From an uncultured Bacteroides sp. (GTDB taxonomy: Bacteria > Bacteroidota > Bacteroidia > Bacteroidales > Bacteroidaceae), in assembly GCA_900551645.1 (NCBI GenBank), contig URWP01000184.1:1-5568 (forward strand): 5,568 bases of DNA. Reading direction: 5' to 3'. A program made the position numbers and the translations under genes. Under the pieces are notes generated by a model. It was not told the DNA's origin and did not search any database. It saw only the letters and a program-made list of their open reading frames with translations. Below, in pieces: positions 1 to 4,996 of the stretch. How positions within the stretch are numbered: the stretch's first letter is position 1; the number at the start of each line of letters is the position of its first letter.

Positions 1-483
1 CATTACGTAGCAGTCAGCGTATGAAGCCAATGTCTTGGCAAATTCTTTCTGAGAAGCCTTCATTGCCTTCTTGGCATCTTCGTAAGCAGGATCTTCTTTT
101 TCGATACCTACAGGTTTACCTTCTTCTTCCGGATAGAAACGGAGGTTTTCCAGCAACAGAACTTCACCCGGTTTCAAGGCTGCGGCAGCTTCCTGAGCTT
201 TAGCGCAATCCGGAGCGAACTGAACCGGAGTACCCAGAGCAGCAGCAACGGCGTCAACAATCTGGCTCAAAGAATATTTAGCGTTTACTTTACCTTTTGG
301 CTTACCCATGTGTGACATGATAATCAAAGCGCCACCGTCTGCCAGGATTTTCTTCAAAGTAGGCAGAGCACCACGGATACGAGTATCATCTGTAATTTTA
401 CCTTCTTCGTTCAAAGGAACATTGAAGTCTACACGAACGATTGCCTTTTTACCGGCGAAGTTGAATTTGTCAATTGTCATCAT
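1..483 (-). CDS. pgk: Phosphoglycerate kinase, N-terminal part (runs off left edge)
   Basis: Phosphoglycerate kinase transfers the acyl phosphate of 1,3-bisphosphoglycerate to ADP in cytoplasmic glycolysis. The window holds 161 codons of a protein usually near 400-420 residues. This is most of the N-terminal, 3-phosphoglycerate-binding domain; the nucleotide-binding domain is outside. Visible family motifs are RVDFNVPL (residues 17-24), TRIR (34-37), SHMGKPKG (57-64, the equivalent of SHLGRP) and LLENLRFYPEE (110-120). The last visible residues, CYVM, lead into the usual DAFGTAH segment just beyond the edge. The start is one of two adjacent ATG codons (481-483 or 478-480); I chose the outer one, but either is possible. 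Upstream is AT-rich with no Shine-Dalgarno, as is normal for Bacteroidales. K61 stands where many homologues have the 3PG-contacting arginine. The gene is separated from the phosphoesterase upstream by that gene's terminator, so it is probably transcribed alone or with genes to the left. Confidence 0.97.
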   Translation of the reverse strand, partial: MMTIDKFNFAGKKAIVRVDFNVPLNEEGKITDDTRIRGALPTLKKILADGGALIIMSHMGKPKGKVNAKYSLSQIVDAVAAALGTPVQFAPDCAKAQEAAAALKPGEVLLLENLRFYPEEEGKPVGIEKEDPAYEDAKKAMKASQKEFAKTLASYADCYVM

Positions 484-534
484 AATCTCAATATTTTTAT
501 TTAAAGTGTTTTAGTCGGATGTTTGATAGCACTG

Positions 535-542
535 CAAAGTTA
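535..542 (-). promoter_or_regulatory. Candidate -7 box of pgk promoter
   Basis: Read on the minus strand this is TAACTTTG, a full match to the Bacteroidetes TAnnTTTG -7 element, 51 bases before the pgk start. No good TTTG lies 19-21 bases further upstream, so the -33 half is weak. The inferred leader would be about 45 nt. Confidence 0.5.
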
Positions 543-681
543 AGAAAAAAATGTGACAGGCGTGATTTTGAAGAAATTATTTTCGCATGATGTGTTATTT
601 TCTATTAATAGCCGATACCGGATGGATGGCTTCTTTAAAAAAATGATACCTCTGGTTGTATGAAGTGTGAAGTTATGATAT

Positions 682-711
682 AAAAAAAGTGGTACTCCGA
701 AGAATACCACT
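682..711 (-). terminator. Rho-independent terminator of the metallophosphoesterase gene, UUCG loop
   Basis: On the minus strand, 18 bases after the stop codon, AGTGGTA (705-711) pairs with TACCACT (688-694). The stem continues with a T-G wobble, T-A and C-G, and closes on a TTCG tetraloop (698-701), giving a 10-pair stem with the very stable C(UUCG)G cap. It is followed at once by a run of seven T residues (682-688 region). Stem, loop, T-run and position all fit an intrinsic terminator for the 730-1728 gene. It should also insulate pgk from read-through. Confidence 0.92.
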
Positions 712-729
712 CGTTTGATAGTAGTCTGT

Positions 730-1728
730 TTATTTTACATAATCCTTGGGGAAGGTCTTTTTCTGTTCAATTTCTCCGTTTGTCAATCGGATGTACGATG
801 AAATGACTCTTTCTCCCTCAGTAAGTTCGATGATACGTGCGCCGTTCGGAATATGGATATACTCTGTTGGCCCACCCGTGAAACGTCCATAAGCCAGAAG
901 AATATTATACCAGTTCACGGAATAGTCGTTATCATGGTCATGTCCTACAAATATTCCCATAATGTCTCCTTTTTCTTTCATGGCTGCAAAAAGTCCTGTA
1001 TTCAGCTCTGGCGAACATGCTTTTTCTCTTCGGATTCCATATAGTGTAGTGTTTTCATCACTGGCAGCCTGGTTGTATTCCGGGAGCGGAATATGGAAAA
1101 AGGCCAGTGATGGAATAGGGAGATTGTTGTTCTGGCGGGTATAGGAGTCACTGGTATCGGCATACCACTTTATCTGGTCTGCATGAATATAGTCGTATCC
1201 CTTTACTCCTTGTTCTTTCAGTAAAGAATCCTCGTGTGAATCCAGGAAATAGAGAATCAGTTTGTTGTTTTCGTTATCATGTGCCTTTACTTCCAGTGCG
1301 TAATTACCGTCACCGGTAATACCTTCTACATCCGATGCTACACAATAAGGTACTTTGCGGGCTATCTCCAGCAATTCAGCATTGGAAAGTCCCTGTTGCC
1401 TGTCGTGATTACCGAAAGCCAGTGCAAATGGAATTTTGTATTGTGAGATGAATTCCATCACATGCTTGAAATTCTCTGCGGCTGGAGCACTGTAGATGAT
1501 ATCTCCTGTAATGACAATCAGATCCGGATGTTCTGCCTCGATGGTATTCTTCATGCATTCGAAGGCTATGTCCGACCGTTTGTCTTGCCAACGGATATGC
1601 AAATCAGTGAATTGTACAATTTTGAATTTACCGTTTTCATTGAATTTCAGTACATCTGTTGGAGTCTGAGCTATTGATTGGAACGCCATCAGTATCATAG
1701 CGGCTACACTTAGTAAAGTTTTTCTCAT
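730..1728 (-). CDS. Secreted calcineurin-like metallophosphoesterase (Dcr2/purple acid phosphatase-like)
   Basis: This is a 332-residue member of the calcineurin-like phosphoesterase superfamily, whose members hydrolyse phosphate esters at a two-metal centre. The motifs appear in the canonical order: D42-x-H44 (FTDLHI), G75-D76 (VITGDII), N107-H108-D109 (AFGNHD), H212 (FFHIPLPEY) and H263-D264-H265 (GHDHDND). No expected metal ligand is missing. The spacing and the HIPLPEY and GHDHDND wording resemble the Dcr2-like subgroup, but I cannot prove the subgroup or the substrate. Residues 1-20 look like a signal peptide (charged MRK, hydrophobic core, SIA before Q21), so it should act in the periplasm or outside. 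There is no lipoprotein cysteine. It has its own promoter (1811-1842) and terminator (682-711), so it is most likely monocistronic, although it lies in the same direction as the barrel gene upstream. Scavenging phosphate from organic esters is possible, but is inference only. Confidence 0.9.
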   Translation of the reverse strand: MRKTLLSVAAMILMAFQSIAQTPTDVLKFNENGKFKIVQFTDLHIRWQDKRSDIAFECMKNTIEAEHPDLIVITGDIIYSAPAAENFKHVMEFISQYKIPFALAFGNHDRQQGLSNAELLEIARKVPYCVASDVEGITGDGNYALEVKAHDNENNKLILYFLDSHEDSLLKEQGVKGYDYIHADQIKWYADTSDSYTRQNNNLPIPSLAFFHIPLPEYNQAASDENTTLYGIRREKACSPELNTGLFAAMKEKGDIMGIFVGHDHDNDYSVNWYNILLAYGRFTGGPTEYIHIPNGARIIELTEGERVISSYIRLTNGEIEQKKTFPKDYVK

Positions 1729-1793
1729 AATATTAAATTTTGGTGGATAATCTGTAAACCTGGTGTTATATTATTCCCCGTTTCGGATAGTTG

Positions 1794-1856
1794 AAACTTT
1801 TTATCGGGCACGAAGGTAGTGATAAAATAAGAATGAGACAAAACTTTTTTATCGGG
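1794..1856. repeat. Direct repeat AAACTTTTT(T)ATCGGG bracketing a promoter
   Basis: AAACTTTTTATCGGG occurs at 1794-1808, and the same sequence with one extra T occurs at 1841-1856, 47 bases apart. The core TTTTATC (1799-1805, 1847-1853) appears a third time inverted as GATAAAA at 1821-1827. The first copy falls at the inferred transcription start of the phosphoesterase gene, and the last copy touches its -33 box. This arrangement would suit operator half-sites, but no binding protein can be named and AT-rich intergenic DNA gives some such matches by chance. Confidence 0.55.
1811..1842 (-). promoter_or_regulatory. Promoter of the metallophosphoesterase gene
   Basis: On the minus strand TTTG (1839-1842) is followed after exactly 20 bases by TACCTTCG (1811-1818). 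This matches the Bacteroidetes -33/-7 consensus TTTG-N19-21-TAnnTTTG with one mismatch. The inferred transcription start is near 1803, giving a leader of about 75 nt. Repeated TTTTATC motifs surround it and may be regulatory. Confidence 0.7.
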
Positions 1857-1860
1857 ATAT

Positions 1861-1933
1861 AAAAACTCTCCTACATTGCCTGGAGGGAGTAAAGAAATAC
1901 TTCCAAATGATTGTCAGAGCAATGTAGGAGAGT
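1861..1933 (-). terminator. Long inverted repeat, probable terminator of the FadL-family gene
   Basis: ACTCTCCTACATTGC (1865-1879) is the exact reverse complement of 1919-1933, giving a 15-bp perfect stem. On the minus strand it lies 55 bases after the barrel gene's stop and is followed by TTTT, as expected for an intrinsic terminator. The 39-nt loop is unusually large. It can fold further: TGGAGG (1881-1886) pairs with CTTCCA (1900-1905) using one wobble. The T-run is present only on the minus-strand side. Confidence 0.7.
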
Positions 1934-1964
1934 ATGGGGAATTTTAATGGAAATCCAAATGATT
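1902..1964. repeat. 11-bp direct repeat TCCAAATGATT
   Basis: TCCAAATGATT occurs at 1902-1912, in the loop of the large inverted repeat, and again at 1954-1964, just before its right arm when read on the minus strand. The second copy also forms a small hairpin, TCCAAA (1954-1959) with TTTGGA (1966-1971). Its role is unknown; it may be a local duplication or chance in AT-rich DNA. Confidence 0.45.
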
Positions 1965-1988
1965 TTTTGGAATTTCTCTTTATTCTGG

Positions 1989-3341
1989 TTAGAAGTGGTA
2001 ATTCAGACTCAGACCGAATACCTTGTTGGTACGGCTATAGACATCGGTTCCAGGCATACCGGTTCCGTTGTAGTCGGCAGATGTCTTGGTATAGTCGTCG
2101 TAAGTAGTCCAGAAATAGGCGATGTCCAGGCTCAAGGCGTCGCTCAGGCGGGCTCTGGCACCGAATCCCAGGGAGTAGGAGCTGCAATAGAAACTAGTGT
2201 CGGTCTGGAAATCGTCGCTCAGTCCGTAATCGGTTTTCTGGAAACCACCGCTGATGGTCAGGTATTTGATGATGTCCCATTCGATACCGGCCAGGTATTC
2301 GTGGGTACCGTGTTTCAAGGTTTTCTGGCGGTCGTTGAGCATACCTGCCCGTTTGTCGTCGAAGAAGTGATATTCTACCGAAGCACGCAAGGTAGGCAGG
2401 ATTTCGTAACCGGCGGCCACGCTCAGGAAAGCAGGAATGTCGCTAGGAGTCTGTTCACCGTCGGCATAAGGTTTGATGACTTCTTCCGGAGTGCCTACCG
2501 GTACTTCCAGCTTGTTGGTCTTGTTTTCGATATTCAGATTGGTCTGGAACTCATACTTGGCAGCCAGGTTCCAACGTCCAAGTTTCGCGTCCAGGCCGAT
2601 AATGGGAGTGAGTCCCCATCCGCTTTGGTCGCAATCCAGTTCCAGATTGGCCAAAGTAGCGCTGGGTAATCCCATGGCTGGAGCAAGCTGGGCATATTGT
2701 TCGTTCAGTTCGGCTTTCAGATAGCCTTCATATCCGCTCTTTACATAGTTCATTCGTCCTCCAACGAATGCGCTCAACCAGTCGTTGATGCGGTAGCTGA
2801 CACCCAGTTGTACACCATAGATATATTGTTTGCCATCCATGGCGCTATTGATTTCATACATGTTGGGGGTAATTTTCCCTCCGGTCTGCTGGGCAATCAT
2901 ACCTGTAGCCAAGGCATCGAACATCGGAAGGCCATTGTCGAACGAAGCTTTTCCGCCTCCGCCGGTGATGGCGAATGAAGCCGAGATGACCCATCGGTCT
3001 TTCTTATAGGCTCCGTGGAAGCTGGGAATGATAGGAGCCGATGCTGTACCTTTATAATAACGTTCGGTAGTATTTCCGTCCAAGGTCCAGAGCGGGCTGG
3101 TAGCTAGGATTTCACGGGCCTGGTAGGCGCTTTGGCCGGTAAGAGACAGGTGGAATCCGTCTTCAGGCAGGAAGGCCAGGCCGGCCGGGTTGCTATAAAC
3201 GCCATCTATATCGATGGAAGCTCCACGGGCTACCATGCGCAAGAAAGTGGCATTCTGGTTGGTATTGGTTAAGTAATCTCCGGCAAAGGTTGGAATTGAA
3301 ACGATTAGTGTCGCCGCACCAATCAGTAGATTTTTTTTCAT
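1989..3341 (-). CDS. OmpP1/FadL/TodX-family outer-membrane beta-barrel transporter
   Basis: This is a 450-residue outer-membrane protein, close to the length of E. coli FadL. Family members let hydrophobic molecules such as long-chain fatty acids or aromatic hydrocarbons cross the outer membrane through a plugged barrel with a lateral opening. Residues 1-20 form a signal peptide (MKK, hydrophobic core, TFA before G21). The mature N terminus (GDYLTNTNQNATF..., then IDGVYSNPAGLAF at 46-57) carries the NPAG motif typical of the family's N-terminal hatch. The rest alternates polar and hydrophobic or aromatic residues with glycine-rich turns, as in beta strands. It ends FGLSLNYHF, with the terminal phenylalanine recognised by the BAM assembly machinery. 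The substrate cannot be read from sequence. Gut Bacteroidales commonly carry such proteins without proven fatty-acid uptake. The gene is divergent from the MATE gene and probably monocistronic, with its own promoter and terminator. Confidence 0.9.
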   Translation of the reverse strand: MKKNLLIGAATLIVSIPTFAGDYLTNTNQNATFLRMVARGASIDIDGVYSNPAGLAFLPEDGFHLSLTGQSAYQAREILATSPLWTLDGNTTERYYKGTASAPIIPSFHGAYKKDRWVISASFAITGGGGKASFDNGLPMFDALATGMIAQQTGGKITPNMYEINSAMDGKQYIYGVQLGVSYRINDWLSAFVGGRMNYVKSGYEGYLKAELNEQYAQLAPAMGLPSATLANLELDCDQSGWGLTPIIGLDAKLGRWNLAAKYEFQTNLNIENKTNKLEVPVGTPEEVIKPYADGEQTPSDIPAFLSVAAGYEILPTLRASVEYHFFDDKRAGMLNDRQKTLKHGTHEYLAGIEWDIIKYLTISGGFQKTDYGLSDDFQTDTSFYCSSYSLGFGARARLSDALSLDIAYFWTTYDDYTKTSADYNGTGMPGTDVYSRTNKVFGLSLNYHF

Positions 3342-3369
3342 TAGAAGTATAAATTAGTGTTAATGGGCG

Positions 3370-3401
3370 CAAAATTAATGTTTAATAGCACATCAAACAA
3401 C
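3370..3401 (-). promoter_or_regulatory. Promoter of the OmpP1/FadL-family gene
   Basis: On the minus strand TAATTTTG (3370-3377) matches the TAnnTTTG -7 box fully. GTTG (3398-3401) lies 20 bases upstream as a three-of-four -33 box. The transcription start would be near 3364, leaving a short leader of about 23 nt before the ATG at 3341. Confidence 0.65.
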
Positions 3402-3410
3402 GGTTTGTGC

Positions 3411-3458
3411 AATTATTTTCGATGAAATGCTTTTAAATGTAATAATTTCATATGAAAC
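3411..3458. promoter_or_regulatory. Tandem TTTC...GAAA dyads, candidate operator
   Basis: TTTC-GAT-GAAA (3417-3427) and the 12-bp perfect palindrome TTTCATATGAAA (3446-3457) are alike. Each is preceded by a similar AT-rich hexamer (AATTAT, TAATAA), so the two form an imperfect direct repeat offset by 29 bases. ATGAAAT (3422-3428) and ATTTCAT (3445-3451) also make an inverted repeat. The dyads are centred about 58 and 87 bases upstream of the inferred start of the barrel gene, a usual position for activator sites. No regulator can be named. Confidence 0.4.
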
Positions 3459-3533
3459 GATTTGCCTCGGGCATAAAAAAGAGATGTTCTGACGGTAAAG
3501 CTGAAAATGTTTCTTCCTTGGCGGAAAGGTCGT

Positions 3534-3549
3534 AATATCGGTGGATATT
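3534..3549. promoter_or_regulatory. Dyad AATATC-GGTG-GATATT upstream of the MATE -7 box
   Basis: A 6-bp perfect inverted repeat with a 4-base spacer sits between the expected -33 position and the -7 box of the MATE gene. A protein bound here would block the polymerase, so it is a candidate repressor operator. This is inferred from position and symmetry only. Confidence 0.4.
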
Positions 3550-3551
3550 CG

Positions 3552-3559
3552 TATCTTTG
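3552..3559 (+). promoter_or_regulatory. -7 box of the MATE gene promoter
   Basis: TATCTTTG matches TAnnTTTG exactly and is followed by GCCC and an AT-rich leader. The -33 position (about 3528-3532) has no good TTTG. The inferred start near 3566 gives a leader of about 20 nt. It also places every upstream in-frame ATG outside the transcript, which decides the translation start at 3585 or 3588. Confidence 0.6.
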
Positions 3560-3584
3560 CCCTTTTAATTTTGATGTAGATTTT

Positions 3585-4910
3585 ATGATGTATTCAAGGA
3601 AGGAAATCTGGCAGGTGACTTATCCCATTCTTTTGGGTTTGTTGGCACAAAATGTAATCAATGTAACCGATACGGCTTTTCTGGGGCATGTCGGTGAAGT
3701 GGCGTTGGGTGCCTCTGCCATGGGAGGTTTGTTGTATATCTGTGTCTATACGGTAGCGTTCGGGTTCAGTATCGGTTCTCAGATTCTGATAGCCCGGCGC
3801 AATGGGGAACAGAATTACCGGAGCGTAGGGCCGATTATGTGGCAGGGTTCCGTTTTCAGTCTGATGATGGCGGTAGCGCTTCTGGGGTTGATGTATGTGT
3901 CTGCCCGCCCGTTGATTCGGGTGTTGATTTCGTCGGATGCTATCTTCGAAGCTACCTACGAGTTCTTCACCTGGCGTATCTGGGGATTTCTGTTTGCTTT
4001 TCTGAATGTGATGTTCCGATCGTTGTACATCGGTATTACTCAGACCAAGGTGTTGACATGGAGTGCCGTGGTGATGGCGGTGGTGAATGTTTTCCTGGAT
4101 TATGTCCTGGTATTCGGTGAATGGGGGTTCCCGGAAATGGGGGTGAGGGGAGCGGCATTGGCTTCGGTCATTGCGGAGGCTTCTTCCTTGCTTTTCTATC
4201 TGTTATATACCTACTATAAGGTAGACCGGAAAAAATACGGGTTGAATCATTTCGGACGGTTGGACATGGAACTGGTATTCCGTATCTTACGGATTTCAGC
4301 ATTTACCATGGTGCAATATTTCCTGGCCATGGCCATCTGGTTTGTTTTCTTTATGGCTTTGGAACGCTTGGGACAACGGGAACTGGCCATCGCCAACATT
4401 GTGCGGAGTGTGTATGTAGTTATGCTTATTCCGGTCCAGTCGCTTTCTACTACGGCCAATTCGCTGGTGAGTAATCTGATTGGTTCAGGGGGAACTTCCC
4501 ACGTCTTGCAACTCCTGCACAGGATTGCACGGATGTCTTTCCTGATAATGGTAATCTGTGTATGCCTTTGTGTGGTATTCCGGAGGCTGGTACTTTCGGT
4601 CTATACCGGCGATGCGACGCTGGTTACTGAAGCGATGCCTTCGCTTTATGTGGTATGTGGAGCCATGCTTCTGGCGTCGTTGGCCTTTGTCTATTTCAAC
4701 GGGATTTCCGGTACGGGAAATACCCAGGCGGCTCTGGTGCTGGAAGTCGTGGTACAGGTATTTTATGCTCTTTATGTCATCGGAGTGGGAATGGTGCTTC
4801 GGGCTCCGGTAGAAATCTGTTTCACCACCGAACTGGTTTATTACGTTCTGATGCTTGTCCTTAGCCTTGTTTATCTGAAAAAAGCAAAATGGCAGAACAA
4901 AAAGATTTGA
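3585..4910 (+). CDS. MATE-family multidrug/organic cation efflux transporter
   Basis: This encodes an inner-membrane MATE-family antiporter (441 residues from 3585), which exports drugs, dyes or metabolites using a sodium or proton gradient. The family's two homologous halves are visible. The first starts with ILLGLLAQNVINVTDTAFLGHVG (residues 15-37) and includes the characteristic stretch NVFLDYVLVFGEWGFPEMGVRGAALAS (168-194). The second starts near residue 230 and includes IPVQSLSTTANSLVSNLIGSG (282-302) and GISGTGNTQAAL (373-384). About twelve hydrophobic segments can be counted, and the C terminus is lysine-rich and probably cytoplasmic. The frame is open back to an ATG at 3507, but those 26 residues (MFLPWRKGR...) do not look like a MATE N terminus, and a -7 box lies inside them; ATG ATG at 3585-3590 is the likelier start. 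The substrate is unknown. The closest characterised relative by taxon would be BexA or another Bacteroides MATE, but I cannot assign it. It runs into the ffh region without a visible terminator. Confidence 0.93.
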   Translation: MMYSRKEIWQVTYPILLGLLAQNVINVTDTAFLGHVGEVALGASAMGGLLYICVYTVAFGFSIGSQILIARRNGEQNYRSVGPIMWQGSVFSLMMAVALLGLMYVSARPLIRVLISSDAIFEATYEFFTWRIWGFLFAFLNVMFRSLYIGITQTKVLTWSAVVMAVVNVFLDYVLVFGEWGFPEMGVRGAALASVIAEASSLLFYLLYTYYKVDRKKYGLNHFGRLDMELVFRILRISAFTMVQYFLAMAIWFVFFMALERLGQRELAIANIVRSVYVVMLIPVQSLSTTANSLVSNLIGSGGTSHVLQLLHRIARMSFLIMVICVCLCVVFRRLVLSVYTGDATLVTEAMPSLYVVCGAMLLASLAFVYFNGISGTGNTQAALVLEVVVQVFYALYVIGVGMVLRAPVEICFTTELVYYVLMLVLSLVYLKKAKWQNKKI

Positions 4911-4935
4911 GCGAAAGGAATTTTTTGTAATTTTG
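4906..4935 (+). promoter_or_regulatory. Promoter of ffh
   Basis: TTTG (4906-4909) and TAATTTTG (4928-4935) match the Bacteroidetes -33 and -7 elements. The spacer is 18 bases, one short of the usual 19-21. The -33 box overlaps the MATE stop codon (TGA, 4908-4910). The inferred start near 4942 gives a leader of about 55 nt. Confidence 0.6.
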
Positions 4936-4951
4936 CACCTTGATTCAAAAT

Positions 4952-4966
4952 CCGCTATTTCAGCGG
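4952..4966 (+). other. Small hairpin in the ffh leader
   Basis: CCGCT (4952-4956) pairs with AGCGG (4962-4966) across the five-base loop ATTTC. It is followed by TAAACAGCTG, not a T-run, so it is not an intrinsic terminator for the MATE gene. It could stabilise the ffh 5' leader or be incidental. Confidence 0.4.
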
Positions 4967-4996
4967 TAAACAGCTGATAATAAAAACTGAAAATAT

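Noticed and set aside
308..514. A 68-codon plus-strand open frame opposite pgk
   Set aside because: It is antisense to conserved Pgk motifs and lacks a promoter or recognisable product.
602..611. Palindrome CTATTAATAG in the pgk upstream region
   Set aside because: It is short and AT-rich, lies well upstream of the pgk -7 box, and has no partner site, so chance is the simplest explanation.
1865..1933. A miniature transposable element with 15-bp terminal inverted repeats
   Set aside because: No target-site duplication is visible beside the arms, only one copy is in the window, and the position plus T-run fit a terminator better.
1911..2669. A 252-codon open frame on the plus strand antisense to the FadL-family gene
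   Set aside because: It lies mostly opposite a convincing beta-barrel gene. Its valine- and glycine-rich translation has no recognisable domain, and its start falls inside the inverted repeat. It is best explained by codon bias of the opposite strand.
3507..3584. N-terminal extension of the MATE protein
   Set aside because: It contains a strong -7 promoter box, and the encoded residues do not resemble a MATE N terminus.
4952..4966. Terminator for the MATE gene
   Set aside because: The stem is only 5 bp, no T-run follows, and it sits downstream of the ffh -7 box, inside the inferred ffh leader.
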